From the NCBI GenBank assembly GCA_000634215.1, contig JFLX01000106.1, positions 95,515-159,514 of the forward strand: DNA of 64,000 nucleotides. The letters run 5' to 3'. Below the pieces are notes generated by a model. That model was not told where the DNA came from. It was given only the letters and a program-made list of their open reading frames with translations, and searched no databases. The DNA is from Prochlorococcus sp. scB243_495L20. GTDB taxonomy: Bacteria > Cyanobacteriota > Cyanobacteriia > PCC-6307 > Cyanobiaceae. The position numbers and the translations under genes are program-made. Of this stretch, positions 45,334-54,546 are shown piece by piece; positions within the stretch are counted from its first letter, which is position 1; each line of letters begins with the position of its first letter.

Positions 45334-46389
45334 ATGCTGAATTCCAATACTACTAACGCTGAAGATTTAAGAATTTATCAAATTATTGACGCTAATTTAG
45401 ATAGAGCTAGAGAAGGATTAAGGGTACTAGAGGATTGGGCTAGATTTGGTCTTAGTAAAGAAAAATATGTTGAAAAAATTAAAAATTTTAGACAAATTTT
45501 AGGAAGAAATCATTTAGAAGTTTATAAACAATCTAGAAATCATCTTGAAGACAAATGCAAAGGATTGACTCATCAAGAGCAAATGAATAGAAAAACCTCT
45601 GAGCAAATTTTAAGTTCTAATTCAGGCAGAATTCAAGAAGCATTAAGAGTCATAGAAGAATTTTCAAGACCACATAATCATGAGCTTTCAAAAATCGCTT
45701 CAGAAATTAGATATGAAATTTATACAATAGAAATCGACTTATTAAGTTTAAGCAAGTGTAAGAAGTCGGAAGAAATATTAAAAGAAAATGACTTATATGT
45801 AATCACAGATCAAAAGGACAATTTAATAAACATCATAGAAGAGATTTTAATTGCGGGAGTAAGAATCATTCAACATAGATTTAAAACTGGAACTGATAAA
45901 GATCATCTTCAAGAAGCAATTCAGATTAAAAATCTATGTGAAAGATATAATTCGTTGTTCATAATTAACGATAGAGTAGATATAGCCCTGGCATCAAATG
46001 CGGATGGGATACATCTTGGTCAAGAAGATTTAGATTTAAAAACGGCGAGAAAATTATTAGGGTATTCAAAAATAATTGGTATAAGCGCTAATAATGAAAT
46101 TGATATTTCTAAGGCTCTTAATGAGGGTTGTAATTACATAGGAATAGGACCAGTCTTTGAAACTGAAACAAAAAAGAACAAAAAACCCATAGGAATTGAT
46201 AAGATCAAATCATTAACAGAAGATTTAAATATTCCTTGGTTTGCTATCGGAGGAATTAATAAAAATAATATTTCACATTTAAAAAGCAATGGATTTAAAA
46301 AGGTTGCTTTAGTTTCACAATTAATGAATTCTGAAGATCCGAAAGAAGACGCTATTATGATTTTAAAAGAACTTTCTCATGAAAATTAA
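45334..46389 (+). CDS. thiE: Thiamine-phosphate synthase with cyanobacterial N-terminal domain
   Basis: Couples the pyrimidine and thiazole moieties to thiamine phosphate. The C-terminal 200 residues form the TIM barrel: LYVITDQKDNL, GVRIIQHRFKTGTDKDHL, FIINDRVDIALASNADGIHLGQEDL, GISANNEIDI, YIGIGPVFETETKKNKKPIGID and WFAIGGINKNN. The first 135 residues are the additional helical domain (RIYQIIDANLDRAREGLRVLEDWARFGL) that is standard in cyanobacterial ThiE. 351 residues. It overlaps thiS by 11 bp, so both products can be made in step. Confidence 0.95.
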   Translation: MLNSNTTNAEDLRIYQIIDANLDRAREGLRVLEDWARFGLSKEKYVEKIKNFRQILGRNHLEVYKQSRNHLEDKCKGLTHQEQMNRKTSEQILSSNSGRIQEALRVIEEFSRPHNHELSKIASEIRYEIYTIEIDLLSLSKCKKSEEILKENDLYVITDQKDNLINIIEEILIAGVRIIQHRFKTGTDKDHLQEAIQIKNLCERYNSLFIINDRVDIALASNADGIHLGQEDLDLKTARKLLGYSKIIGISANNEIDISKALNEGCNYIGIGPVFETETKKNKKPIGIDKIKSLTEDLNIPWFAIGGINKNNISHLKSNGFKKVALVSQLMNSEDPKEDAIMILKELSHEN

Positions 46390-46588
46390 AGTAAATGGAG
46401 AAGAAAAAAAAATAGAACTTGATCAAGAAAATGCTCTACTATCAAAAGCACTAACTTTAATGGGGTATAAACCAAACACAATAGTTGTGGAGTTAAATAA
46501 TTTAATTATTAATTCATTAAATTGGAAAAAAGTGAAGCTTAAAGATGGGGATAATTTAGAGATCGTTTCAATAGTTGGTGGTGGTTGA
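46379..46588 (+). CDS. thiS: Sulfur carrier protein ThiS
   Basis: A ubiquitin-like protein of 69 residues, adenylated and thiocarboxylated at its C-terminal glycine to provide sulphur for the thiazole of thiamine. MKIKVNGEEKKIEL begins with the first beta-hairpin, and DGDNLEIVSIVGGG ends with the diagnostic GG. It starts inside thiE. A weak hairpin with A/T arms follows the stop codon (46593-46623), which could end the ribF-thiE-thiS transcript. Confidence 0.93.
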   Translation: MKIKVNGEEKKIELDQENALLSKALTLMGYKPNTIVVELNNLIINSLNWKKVKLKDGDNLEIVSIVGGG

Positions 46589-46702
46589 AAGATGAAATTT
46601 TTTGTTTAAAAAAAAATCTTCATAATTTTTTAAGTTTAGGCTTGAAACAATAACCAAATTTTCCATGTTTTCGTTTTATATTTTTAATACTTAAAAAAAA
46701 TA

Positions 46703-46870
46703 ATGAAAGAAAAAATTGATAATAATTCAAGGTCCCTAAAGTGGGAGCAAAATGGAGAGTTAGCACACAAAGATCTCTCTGAGTTGATTGAGAGATTAAA
46801 AAATGTAGAAAGTGAACATACCTCTTCTGAATTGTCCAGATTGGGTACAAAATCAAACATAAAAGATTAA
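46703..46870 (+). CDS. 55-residue hydrophilic small protein
   Basis: Reads MKEKIDNNSRSLKWEQNGEL, then AHKDLSELIERLKNVESEHT, ending SNIKD. The middle could form an amphipathic helix of about 20 residues. It is not a member of a family I know. It is placed on the same strand as thiS, downstream of a weak hairpin, and shows no frame disruption in AT-rich DNA. Small proteins like this are common in Prochlorococcus and it may be a conserved picocyanobacterial gene. The opposite-strand frame here looks like a shadow. Confidence 0.5.
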   Translation: MKEKIDNNSRSLKWEQNGELAHKDLSELIERLKNVESEHTSSELSRLGTKSNIKD

Positions 46871-46937
46871 ATTTATTAATAAGGGCTTGTTTTTATAAAA
46901 ATTTGTACCAAATTATGATTACAGAATATATAGATAA

Positions 46938-47069
46938 ATGTCGAAAAGATTTCCAGAATGGGTAAACACAGAAGTTGTTATTAAAGCAATAAAAATGCGA
47001 GAAGAAGGAATGCTCTCAAAACAACTTAATTTATGGATAGAAAATTTATTAGAAATAGAAAAAAAGTAG
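46938..47069 (+). CDS. 43-residue small protein
   Basis: Reads MSKRFPEWVNTEVVIKAIKM, then REEGMLSKQLNLWIENLLEI, EKK. It has a balanced composition of charged and hydrophobic residues compatible with two short helices, which is unusual for chance reading frames at this base composition. It converges with larB four bases away. No family is recognised. A conserved tiny gene is likely, in view of the gap between thiS and larB that it fills. Confidence 0.5.
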   Translation: MSKRFPEWVNTEVVIKAIKMREEGMLSKQLNLWIENLLEIEKK

Positions 47070-47073
47070 GTAT

Positions 47074-47730
47074 CTAGGAAATACTTCTAATTATTCTTAA
47101 AGCTGCCATTGCGGCTCCGTATCCATTATCTATATTCATAACTGAGATACCTGGAGAACAGCTTGACAACATACTGTTTAAGGCAGCTTCTCCATTCCTG
47201 CTAACTCCATAGCCAACTGAAACGGGGACTGCGATTATCGGTTGCGCCAATAATCCGCCCACAACAGTTGCCAAAGCTCCTTCCATACCAGCACAAACTA
47301 TTAAAACATCATATTTATTAATTTCCTCTAATTGACTAATTAACCGATGAACTCCTGCCACTCCAACATCTATGAAGGATTGACAATTTACTCCATAAAT
47401 TTCAAGAGCTAATTTAGCTTCAAGTGTTACAGCTAAATCACTTGAGCCTCCTGAAATTATGGCGACTCTCTTGTTTGTATTGAGTTTATTCAAATTCTTA
47501 CCAATTATTAGGCATTTTGCTTCATCATAGAATCGCGCTCCTTCATACAAATCTAAAAGAGTAACTGCTTTTTCACTATTAATCCTAGTAATGAAAACAA
47601 TCTCATTTTTATCTAATACATTTTCAGATAATCTCTTTAATTGATCTGTAGTCTTATCTTGTCCCCAAATTGCTTCAACGAGACCTATCCTCTCTCTTCT
47701 TTGGAAATCAAAATTAATATCAAAATTCAT
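47074..47730 (-). CDS. larB: LarB-like pyridinium biscarboxylate synthase (AIR carboxylase family)
   Basis: LarB carboxylates and hydrolyses nicotinate adenine dinucleotide during synthesis of the nickel-pincer nucleotide cofactor of lactate racemase. The 218-residue protein contains FDFQRRERIGLVEAIWGQDKT at the start, GGSSDLAVTLEAKLALEIYG, DVGVAGVHRLISQLEEI, CAGMEGALATVVGGLLAQPIIAVPVSVGYG and GEAALNSMLSSCSPGISVMNIDNGYGAA, all matching the LarB/PurE-like family. No LarC or LarE is in view, so the role in cyanobacteria is uncertain. It overlaps the preceding TIGR03792-like gene by four bases. Confidence 0.87.
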   Translation of the reverse strand: MNFDINFDFQRRERIGLVEAIWGQDKTTDQLKRLSENVLDKNEIVFITRINSEKAVTLLDLYEGARFYDEAKCLIIGKNLNKLNTNKRVAIISGGSSDLAVTLEAKLALEIYGVNCQSFIDVGVAGVHRLISQLEEINKYDVLIVCAGMEGALATVVGGLLAQPIIAVPVSVGYGVSRNGEAALNSMLSSCSPGISVMNIDNGYGAAMAALRIIRSIS

Positions 47731-48173
47731 TCTTGCTTATCTAATTCTCCCTCATAAATCAATTTAAATGGGTTTTCTTCCACATTTAAAGTGGTTTTAA
47801 CATTGTCTTCAAATTTTTCTTGAATTATATTTACTTCTGAAATCGGTATATTTTTCCATAATTTTTTACTTTTCCAAGTTACCAATACCAAAGCTTCTTC
47901 CTTTTCTTTATTCCACAATAATTCTCTACCCAAAAAACCATCTTTGGAAGATAACCATGGTTCCCATATTGCTTTTTCAGCATTTAACCATACTGCTTTT
48001 GCCTCTGCAGGAACTTTAAGTCTTAATTCCTCTATTATCATTTGATCTTGATTAATATCCATAGGAAGGGCTTTAAAATTTGGCACATCAGATTGGGAAA
48101 ATAAAATTAATAAGCAAACTAATACTAAACAAAATCGATAAATTTTTCCTTTAAAGCTAAAATTTAATTTCAT
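47727..48173 (-). CDS. TIGR03792-type exported cyanobacterial protein
   Basis: A 148-residue protein with an N-terminal hydrophobic signal ([17 protein letters not shown]). The mature region reads [20 protein letters not shown], then [37 protein letters not shown] and a C-terminal [20 protein letters not shown]...WL.AE...W.P.L....GFLG.E is the pattern of a family of about 100-residue cyanobacterial proteins (TIGR03792), possibly of the dimeric alpha-beta barrel type. Function unknown. Coupled by overlaps to ispF upstream and larB downstream. Confidence 0.72.
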   Translation of the reverse strand: MKLNFSFKGKIYRFCLVLVCLLILFSQSDVPNFKALPMDINQDQMIIEELRLKVPAEAKAVWLNAEKAIWEPWLSSKDGFLGRELLWNKEKEEALVLVTWKSKKLWKNIPISEVNIIQEKFEDNVKTTLNVEENPFKLIYEGELDKQE

Positions 48174-48670
48174 TTTTTCTCTAGTAGTACTACAGAATGG
48201 CAGCTTATACCCTCCTCTCTACCTTCAGGTCCCAATTTTTCATTGGTAGTTGCTTTAATCCCAATCAAATTTTCATCAATATTTAAGATCTCAGAAATAT
48301 TTTTTTTCATTAGTTTTATATGTGGCATGATTTTTGGTCTTTCAGCAACAAGAACACTATCAATATTGTTTATTTCCCAACCATCTTTTCTTATCAAGCC
48401 AATTACTTTAGATAACAAAAACAAGCTATCAGCATTTTTCCATTTTTCATCCGATGGGGGGAAATATTTTCCTATATCACCTAGCGAAAGAGCTCCCAAT
48501 AATGCATCTATTATTGAATGACTTAAAACATCAGCGTCACTATGACCATCCAATCCTAAATGATCCGGATGATGCAATTTTACTCCCCCGATAATTAAAT
48601 CTCTATCCTTTACCAGTCTATGAATATCATAACCATTACCGATACGGAACTTAGGTAAAGAGCCTGTCAT
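48170..48670 (-). CDS. ispF: 2-C-methyl-D-erythritol 2,4-cyclodiphosphate synthase
   Basis: A trimeric zinc enzyme of the MEP isoprenoid pathway. [19 protein letters not shown] near the start has the zinc ligands D and [23 protein letters not shown] gives the third ligand and active site, and [26 protein letters not shown] is the substrate loop. 166 residues, slightly longer than the usual 158. Its gene leads an overlapping run ispF-TIGR03792-larB. Upstream is a 300-bp gap and then the second glycan island. Confidence 0.96.
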   Translation of the reverse strand: MTGSLPKFRIGNGYDIHRLVKDRDLIIGGVKLHHPDHLGLDGHSDADVLSHSIIDALLGALSLGDIGKYFPPSDEKWKNADSLFLLSKVIGLIRKDGWEINNIDSVLVAERPKIMPHIKLMKKNISEILNIDENLIGIKATTNEKLGPEGREEGISCHSVVLLEKK

Positions 48671-48971
48671 AGCGATGGATTAGAAGCATCTAAAAACGAC
48701 CTGTAACTTATCTGTAATTCCATGTGGATATTTAACTTAACAATTAATAATACTTTATTCCTCCTTAATTAATACTTTACCAATAAAATAGAATCATTAG
48801 TTATAAATCATTTATATGATGTTTTACTTAAAGAAGAAAATTTGATAAATGATTTCATTTTTTAAATTAGAATTTTAGGATTCTTATAATTTTAATAGGC
48901 AAAAAAGAAGTGTAAAATTTATTTTGGGAAACGCTTTTAGAATTTTAAAAAATAGAAATTATTTCTTTAAT
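48671..48971. other. Gap between ispF and second glycan island
   Basis: About 300 AT-rich bases with no open frame of note. The part near ispF should hold its promoter. The part near the glycan gene is extremely AT-rich and could mark the left junction of inserted DNA. I see no tRNA or repeat. Confidence 0.4.
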
Positions 48972-50006
48972 TTATTCTTCATAAAATATTTTTATTAACA
49001 AATCAATTATTTTATTAAGCTCCATTTTATTTTTTGGATAAAAACAATCATTTTTTTTATGAATTTTTTTTAAGGATAATACTCTCCTTTCAACTAAGTC
49101 AGAAGATATTGATTCAAGAAAATATAATAAAGAAATAGATTTTCTTGGATAACGAGTTAAAACAATGCTTCCAAATCCAATGATTCCAATAAATTCAGTT
49201 GAATCCAAAATCTCAAAAGGTATATATTTATCAATTATTTTATTATCATTGTTATCTGGGTATATATTTTCCCAATTAGGGTGGCCTTTCAATTCAACCT
49301 TAATTCCTTTATCCTTAATTATTTTTATGATATCTGCAGTTACCTCCCTTTGTTCATCTTTAGGACCTATATCAATACCGCATAAAAATATAAACTTTCC
49401 TTGACTCTTTTTTTTAGAACTTATTGTAGAAATATTATTTTCTATTTTCTTTGATTTATAACTTTGACAAGAAAATCCAGCATAAAATCGTAATTTATTA
49501 GTACTAAAATCATCTACTGGATGGAATAATAAATTAAATTTAGGGACGATATTGAAATTGCTAAGAAAAGTAAGAACACTATCAAATTTCAAGAATATTT
49601 TTTGAATTTTTGCTGACTTATCCTCATTTACTTCTTTAATATTTATCCAACCATAAAGTTTAACTTGCGGGAAAAATTCATAACAAGGCTTTGTAATATG
49701 AAAAGCTATATCAAATATTAACCAAGATATCTCATGAAAAAAAATTACTTTTTCTTGTTTTATCTTACTTTTAAACAGCAAATATAAGATATATAAAAAT
49801 TGAAGCATTTTTTTATTTGGTAAAACTTCTACTTTTATTTCTTTCTCTATTAAAGTATTTATAAACTGCAAAGAACGTTTTAGCTTTTTTGTTGGGACAT
49901 AAATTATATTTATATCTAATCTTTTATTATTTTTAACGATAAAATCAACTGGAAGTGTTGAAGCTACAAAACTTATATTATTGGTTTTAACTTTTTTCAT
50001 TTGCAA
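48972..50006 (-). CDS. Putative GT-B glycosyltransferase-like protein
   Basis: A 344-residue protein rich in Lys, Ile and Asn. The C-terminal half resembles a GT-B fold: GKFIFLCGIDIGPKDEQREVTADIIKIIK, VELKGHPNWENIYPDN with a GHP motif, IIDKYIPFEILDSTEFIGIIGFGSIVLTRYP, where a G-S loop would bind the donor phosphate. The N-terminal half (FIVKNNKRLDINIIYVPTKKLK) fits the first Rossmann domain. The order of the HP motif and the GS loop is shared with the 485-residue protein at 19141-20598, so the two may be distant members of one group. No family can be named. It heads, on the genome map, the second glycan island. Confidence 0.42.
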   Translation of the reverse strand: MQMKKVKTNNISFVASTLPVDFIVKNNKRLDINIIYVPTKKLKRSLQFINTLIEKEIKVEVLPNKKMLQFLYILYLLFKSKIKQEKVIFFHEISWLIFDIAFHITKPCYEFFPQVKLYGWINIKEVNEDKSAKIQKIFLKFDSVLTFLSNFNIVPKFNLLFHPVDDFSTNKLRFYAGFSCQSYKSKKIENNISTISSKKKSQGKFIFLCGIDIGPKDEQREVTADIIKIIKDKGIKVELKGHPNWENIYPDNNDNKIIDKYIPFEILDSTEFIGIIGFGSIVLTRYPRKSISLLYFLESISSDLVERRVLSLKKIHKKNDCFYPKNKMELNKIIDLLIKIFYEE

Positions 50007-50340
50007 AATATAATTTAAATTAATTAAAAATATTTTGGATAATTTCCAGAATAATTACTCTAAATTGTCCAGTTAATATTTTTCAAAATTTTTTGTATTT
50101 TACAACAATTATAAGTAAATATTAAAACTTTAAAATTAAAAATTTAATGAAAAAAAGGGGGAATAAGTTATTAAATTAATGCAGCCAATGAATAGTATGC
50201 AAAAAAATTTTGAAAATTATTAATCAAAGTTTTATAACTATTATGATTTTCTTCTTGTATAAATTTCAGAATTATAGAAAAGAAGGCAAAATAATTTATT
50301 AAATAAATAAAAGTCAAAAGCAATTTACCAAAATTATAAG
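50007..50340. other. Gap with a doubtful 66-codon frame
   Basis: A minus-strand frame at 50371-50171 gives 66 hydrophobic residues (for example LLLTFIYLINYFAFFSIIL) and overlaps the end of the deacetylase gene by 31 bases. Its composition is what AT-rich DNA gives by chance. I regard it as non-coding, though a small membrane peptide is possible. Confidence 0.35.
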
Positions 50341-51330
50341 CTACTTCACAAAAACGCAAGGTCTTCGCCATTTATTATCCCAAAAGTGGTTCGTATCCCA
50401 CCTTGGTAGCTTAAAAATAAATTCTTTTTTATTTGTAGCCATTGAAGCACCAATATCAGTAGTAAAACCTAAATCTATTTTTAAATCACCCATTAACTTA
50501 ATTGTATTAGAGTCATAGGCTCCAAATGGATAACACATTGACATAGGCTCATCGCTACCAATAAGTTGCAATTCTTTCAAAGTTTTTAAGCTTTTCTCAA
50601 TTTCCTCTTTTTGTTCAAAATAATTTAAATTAGTTAACCACCTATGAGTTTTACCGTGGCTCCCAAATAACATACCCATATTCTTCATTTTTTGAAGATC
50701 ATCTATATTAAGATAAAGTTCTGAAGAAATTTTAGAAGATTTTTCACCTATAAATTTTTTAATTAAAATATCAATTATAAATTTCCTATTATCATCGCCA
50801 ATTATATCTTTTTGTAGAATCCTTTTAATCATAAGAGTATTCCTATCATCATAATTATCTACGATTTTAAAATTCTCTAAATAAGTATTTATATCAACCT
50901 TTTGCTTATTAAGAGTTAATAAAAAATTTGAAGATAAACAAATTTCTGATATTACCTTTAAGATTTTTTTTATTTTTAATCCTCTTACTCCAATAATCAT
51001 ATGTATCGAATTAATATCTAAAATTTCCCCATTTAATGAGCTAATAGGTGGAAAAAAAAATGCTCTTATATTTCTATCAAATAAGTATTTAGCACAATAA
51101 AAATGATCCTTATATCCATCATCAAAAGTTAAAAGATATGCCTCTTCATTATGATTATTTAAATAATATTTTATCTTCTCCATATCAGCTGGATCAACAA
51201 TTTCTGATGATCTTCTAAAAAAATCTATTTGTGCTTCAAATTCATCTTTTCTTCTTGAAAAAGTATCATAAAAATAATCTTCATTATTTCTTACATAATG
51301 ATACATAATAATATTTAGCATCTTCTTCAA
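50341..51330 (-). CDS. NodB-type polysaccharide deacetylase
   Basis: A carbohydrate esterase 4 domain in a 329-residue protein. It opens MKKMLNIIMYHYVRNNEDY. AYLLTFDDGYKDHF carries the motif 1 Asp pair at about residues 74-75, and GMLFGSHGKTHRWLT has the motif 2 histidines (SHGKTH). MCYPFGAYDS is motif 3 (usually R.PYG), and LGFTTDIGA and LPRWDTNHF follow. A long insertion of about 120 residues sits between motifs 1 and 2. The enzymes remove N-acetyl groups from glycans or act on peptidoglycan. The protein has no signal peptide, so a cytoplasmic glycan precursor could be the substrate. Confidence 0.82.
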   Translation of the reverse strand: MKKMLNIIMYHYVRNNEDYFYDTFSRRKDEFEAQIDFFRRSSEIVDPADMEKIKYYLNNHNEEAYLLTFDDGYKDHFYCAKYLFDRNIRAFFFPPISSLNGEILDINSIHMIIGVRGLKIKKILKVISEICLSSNFLLTLNKQKVDINTYLENFKIVDNYDDRNTLMIKRILQKDIIGDDNRKFIIDILIKKFIGEKSSKISSELYLNIDDLQKMKNMGMLFGSHGKTHRWLTNLNYFEQKEEIEKSLKTLKELQLIGSDEPMSMCYPFGAYDSNTIKLMGDLKIDLGFTTDIGASMATNKKEFIFKLPRWDTNHFWDNKWRRPCVFVK

Positions 51331-51544
51331 AAAGAAAGATTTTTATAATATTATAATTTACTGAGTAGTTTAATTTTAGTATCTAGATTCCTACTATTAA
51401 TCTTTTATACTATATTTGCTTTTTTCTGTATTAGAAACTCATAGAATCTCCAATCATTTTAGGGTTAATTTATAAATAATATTGCACTAAAAGTATTTAA
51501 ATTTGATTTATGAAATCAACTAATTTTCTGATTATATGCAGAGG

Positions 51545-52234
51545 TTAATTAATAAATTCTGCAATTATTATTGATTCAAACCCCCATTTTTCCCAAACTC
51601 CTGGATAAATTTTTTTGGTATATTTTGATATTAATTCTGTAAAATGACCAATTGAATTTAGAATAAAAGGCTTAAAATTCCTAATAGAGAATAAAATTCT
51701 TAAATCATTTTCTCTCAAAATTTCTAGTATCAAATCAAAATCTGGTGGCATATTTTTATGTGTAGGGTCATCATAATAATTTAAACATCCTTTCCTTTTT
51801 GGAAAATTAATAGTTTCTTGGGATGGGAAAGAAATATATAATTTACCGTTAACATTTAATTTATGTATCATCGCTTTTAGAGTTTCATATCTATCATTAC
51901 AATGTTCTAAATTATGAGAAGAAATAATTACATCAAATTTACTTTCTAGTGATTTTATACTTTCAACAAATTTTTCTGGTTTAGATAAGATATATTCATC
52001 TGCCACTTTATTGACATCATAATTATTATTATGGTTTTCAATATCGATCCCTACATAATAAGAATCTGGTAATAATGTTTTTACTAGAATCGGTGAATTA
52101 TTTCCGCATCCTATATCTAAAATTTTAGAATTCCTTGGTACTCCATATAAAAATGAAAATTTCCCTCCTTTAGGTCTCAAAAATGACTTTACCAAGATAA
52201 GTATTTTTAATTTAATCTTTTTATTAAAATACAT
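51545..52234 (-). CDS. SAM-dependent methyltransferase
   Basis: A 229-residue class I methyltransferase. SKILDIGCGNNSPILVKTLL gives the SAM loop, YYVGIDIENHN the acidic strand-2 motif, FDVIISSHNLEHCNDRYETL motif II, and GKLYISFPSQETINFP the post-II strand. The HNLEHC and FPS motifs are common in capsule-cluster methyltransferases. It is the third gene of the second glycan island, and a 215-bp gap separates it from the deacetylase gene. The substrate is unknown. Confidence 0.82.
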   Translation of the reverse strand: MYFNKKIKLKILILVKSFLRPKGGKFSFLYGVPRNSKILDIGCGNNSPILVKTLLPDSYYVGIDIENHNNNYDVNKVADEYILSKPEKFVESIKSLESKFDVIISSHNLEHCNDRYETLKAMIHKLNVNGKLYISFPSQETINFPKRKGCLNYYDDPTHKNMPPDFDLILEILRENDLRILFSIRNFKPFILNSIGHFTELISKYTKKIYPGVWEKWGFESIIIAEFIN

Positions 52235-52387
52235 GTATGTGTCCTAAAATATTTTCTTAATTTTTACTCAATATGATTATTTTTTTAAGTATAGGGATAA
52301 CTAATAGTTAATTAAAAAAAATATAATTTATATTTTAATTAATTAATAAAAATTTTAATTTTTTAGATATAAGTATAAAACCCAGGC

Positions 52388-52792
52388 ATGAAATCTGAAT
52401 TTAAGTTCTTTAGAGAATCAAAAATTTTTGCATTAGTAGGTTTATTAGCTATTTTAATTGATCTAATGGTTTATTTTTTATTATTGGGATTAACAATTAA
52501 TCCTTCCACAGCCAAGTTCTTTTCTTATGTATTGGGAGGTTCATTTTCTTATAATGCAAATAAAAATTGGACTTTTAAGTCAAAAGCTAAAAAATATACC
52601 ATTTTAACATTTGCTATTAGTTCTTTAATTTCTCTATATATCAATATTTTAGTTAACAAAACATGTCTATCTTTATCTGATATTAGAAATATCAAAATAA
52701 CATTGTTATCTTTTTCACTCGCAACATTCTCATCTGCAGCGATAAACTTTTTAAGTTTAAAATTTTTAGTTTTTAACAAAGGCATAAAATAA
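52388..52792 (+). CDS. GtrA-family membrane protein
   Basis: A 134-residue protein with four membrane helices: IFALVGLLAILIDLMVYFLLL, AKFFSYVLGGSFSYNANKNWTF with the family's conserved F..NR.WTF-like motif (here NANKNWTF), a third helix with ILTFAISSLISLYINIL, and a fourth with FSLATFSSAAINFLSLKFLVF. GtrA proteins are thought to flip or carry polyprenyl-phosphate sugars, working with GtrB-type transferases such as the one encoded at 21.4 kb. It lies between the methyltransferase gene and trmD, divergent from the former and convergent with the latter. Confidence 0.85.
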   Translation: MKSEFKFFRESKIFALVGLLAILIDLMVYFLLLGLTINPSTAKFFSYVLGGSFSYNANKNWTFKSKAKKYTILTFAISSLISLYINILVNKTCLSLSDIRNIKITLLSFSLATFSSAAINFLSLKFLVFNKGIK

Positions 52793-52876
52793 AAAATATC
52801 CAGCGTATCAATGCAAAATCTAAGCTAATTTTAAAAAATTCAATTCTCCTTTCGATGTATAAAAAAAATCAAAATA

Positions 52877-53596
52877 TTACCAATCAGGATAAATTTCATC
52901 AAAATTGCTTAACTCTTTTTTTAAAAAAAAATCATTTCTTCTATTAATTGTCCTTTGTATTTGTTTACAAATTCTCCAATTCTTAATTTCTTGATGATTA
53001 CCACTAAGTAGTACATCGGGAACTTTCATATCTCTAAAAATAGAAGGTCTAGTATATTGTGGATATTCAAGGAGTAATGAATTATGACTCTCTTCAACAA
53101 GTGAATTTGAATCCCCTAAAGTACCAGGTAATAACCTAGTTAACCCATTAATTATTGATATAGCAGGTATCTCACCCCCAGAAAGTACATAATCGCCTAT
53201 CGAGATCTCTTCATCAGCTAAGTATCTAATCCTTTCATCAAAACCTTCATATTGACCACAAATAATTATTATTTGATCCAAAGTGGACCATCTCGCAAGA
53301 TCCTTTTGCTTTAGGACTTTACCCTGCGGGGTCATCAATAAAGTTTTACTATTAGGTGATTTTCTGATTGATTCATATGCCTTATAAATAGGTTCAGGTT
53401 TTAATACCATACCTGCTCCTCCTCCATAAGGCTTATCATCTACTTGTCTGTAAGAACCTTCTCCATATTCTCTCAAATCATGTAAATTGAGATCGATCAA
53501 ATTCTTATCTAGAGCTTTTGTTATGACCCCTAAATTATTTATTAATTCAAAAGCTTTAGGGAACAATGTAATTACATCAAAATTAAAACCACTCAT
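52877..53596 (-). CDS. trmD: tRNA (guanine-37-N1)-methyltransferase
   Basis: Methylates G37 of tRNAs that read codons starting with C, preventing +1 frameshifts. SPOUT-family knot motifs are visible: [55 protein letters not shown], and [20 protein letters not shown]. The C-terminal domain has [13 protein letters not shown] and [17 protein letters not shown]. 239 residues, normal length. The start codon abuts the era stop, so the two are coupled. Confidence 0.97.
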   Translation of the reverse strand: MSGFNFDVITLFPKAFELINNLGVITKALDKNLIDLNLHDLREYGEGSYRQVDDKPYGGGAGMVLKPEPIYKAYESIRKSPNSKTLLMTPQGKVLKQKDLARWSTLDQIIIICGQYEGFDERIRYLADEEISIGDYVLSGGEIPAISIINGLTRLLPGTLGDSNSLVEESHNSLLLEYPQYTRPSIFRDMKVPDVLLSGNHQEIKNWRICKQIQRTINRRNDFFLKKELSNFDEIYPDW

Positions 53597-54508
53597 CTAG
53601 AAATCTTCCTCATAACCAAACTCAATTAACCTTGATTCTTTTTTTCTCCAATTTGGAACAACTTTCACAAACAACTCTAGGTGAACTGGACCATCAATTA
53701 ATTTTGACATATTTAATCTTGCTGAATGACCAATCATTTTTAACATTGAACCTTTCTTTCCAATAAGAATACCTTTTTGAGTTGATCTTTCAACAATAAT
53801 AGTAGCCAAAATAGCTGTAAAAACTTTGCCATTTTTTCTTTTCATTTCCTCTCTCTTTTCGATCTTTACTGCGACACTATGAGGTACCTCTTCTCTTGTA
53901 TTTTTTAATACCTGCTCTCTTACTAAATCAGACAATAAGTTATCTAATGGTTGGTCGCAAATCGTCTCTTCACCATAAAGTTTTGGTCCCTCTGGGAGAA
54001 AATTAAGTGCCATATCGACTAGTTCAGAACATCCCTCTCCTTGAGAGGCACTTACAATTTGAAAGTTTCTATTAATTCCAAAAAATCTTCTATATTGATT
54101 TAATCGTAAATTCCTAAATTCTTTATTAACCAAATCCCACTTATTTAATGCCACAATAAATTCAGTTTTGTTTGCGATTAGAAAGTTCAAAATATATTCA
54201 TCACCTCTACCAGGTTCTTCACTTGAATCAATTACAAAAATTACCATATCAACTCCATTAATTGCAGATTTTGCGTTTTTTACTAATATCTCTCCAAGTC
54301 GATGATGAGGTTTATGAACACCTGGCGTATCAACAAAAATTATTTGCCCATTGTCTGTAGTGAGTATTCCTTTTAATTTATTTCTAGTAGTTTGCGCTAT
54401 TGGAGAAGTAATTGTTATTTTTTCTCCAATCAATTTATTTATTAAAGTAGATTTACCGACATTAGGCCTTCCTAGTAAAGTTACAAACCCAGATCTATAA
54501 TTAGCCAA
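53597..54508 (-). CDS. era: GTPase Era
   Basis: An essential GTPase in 16S rRNA maturation and 30S assembly. G-motifs are all present: GRPNVGKSTL (G1), T in QTTRNK (G2), FVDTPGVHKP (G3), ALNKWD (G4) and SASQGEG (G5). The C-terminal KH domain starts about residue 205 (REEVPHSVAVKIE), with LIGKKGSMLKMIGHSAR as its GxxG loop and FVKVVPNWRKKESRLIEFGY at the end. 303 residues. It is upstream of trmD in one transcript and divergent from the 175-residue gene. Confidence 0.97.
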   Translation of the reverse strand: MANYRSGFVTLLGRPNVGKSTLINKLIGEKITITSPIAQTTRNKLKGILTTDNGQIIFVDTPGVHKPHHRLGEILVKNAKSAINGVDMVIFVIDSSEEPGRGDEYILNFLIANKTEFIVALNKWDLVNKEFRNLRLNQYRRFFGINRNFQIVSASQGEGCSELVDMALNFLPEGPKLYGEETICDQPLDNLLSDLVREQVLKNTREEVPHSVAVKIEKREEMKRKNGKVFTAILATIIVERSTQKGILIGKKGSMLKMIGHSARLNMSKLIDGPVHLELFVKVVPNWRKKESRLIEFGYEEDF

Positions 54509-54546
54509 AGACTTTTAATGCATCAATAATAAAATTCTGATCAAAA

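Noticed and set aside
46620..46856. 78-codon minus-strand frame between thiS and larB
   Set aside because: It lies opposite a better plus-strand small gene and reads as low-complexity F/L/S-rich sequence.
50171..50371. 66-codon hydrophobic minus-strand frame next to the NodB gene
   Set aside because: It overlaps the deacetylase gene by 31 bases, and its composition (F, I, L, Y, N) is what AT-rich non-coding DNA produces.
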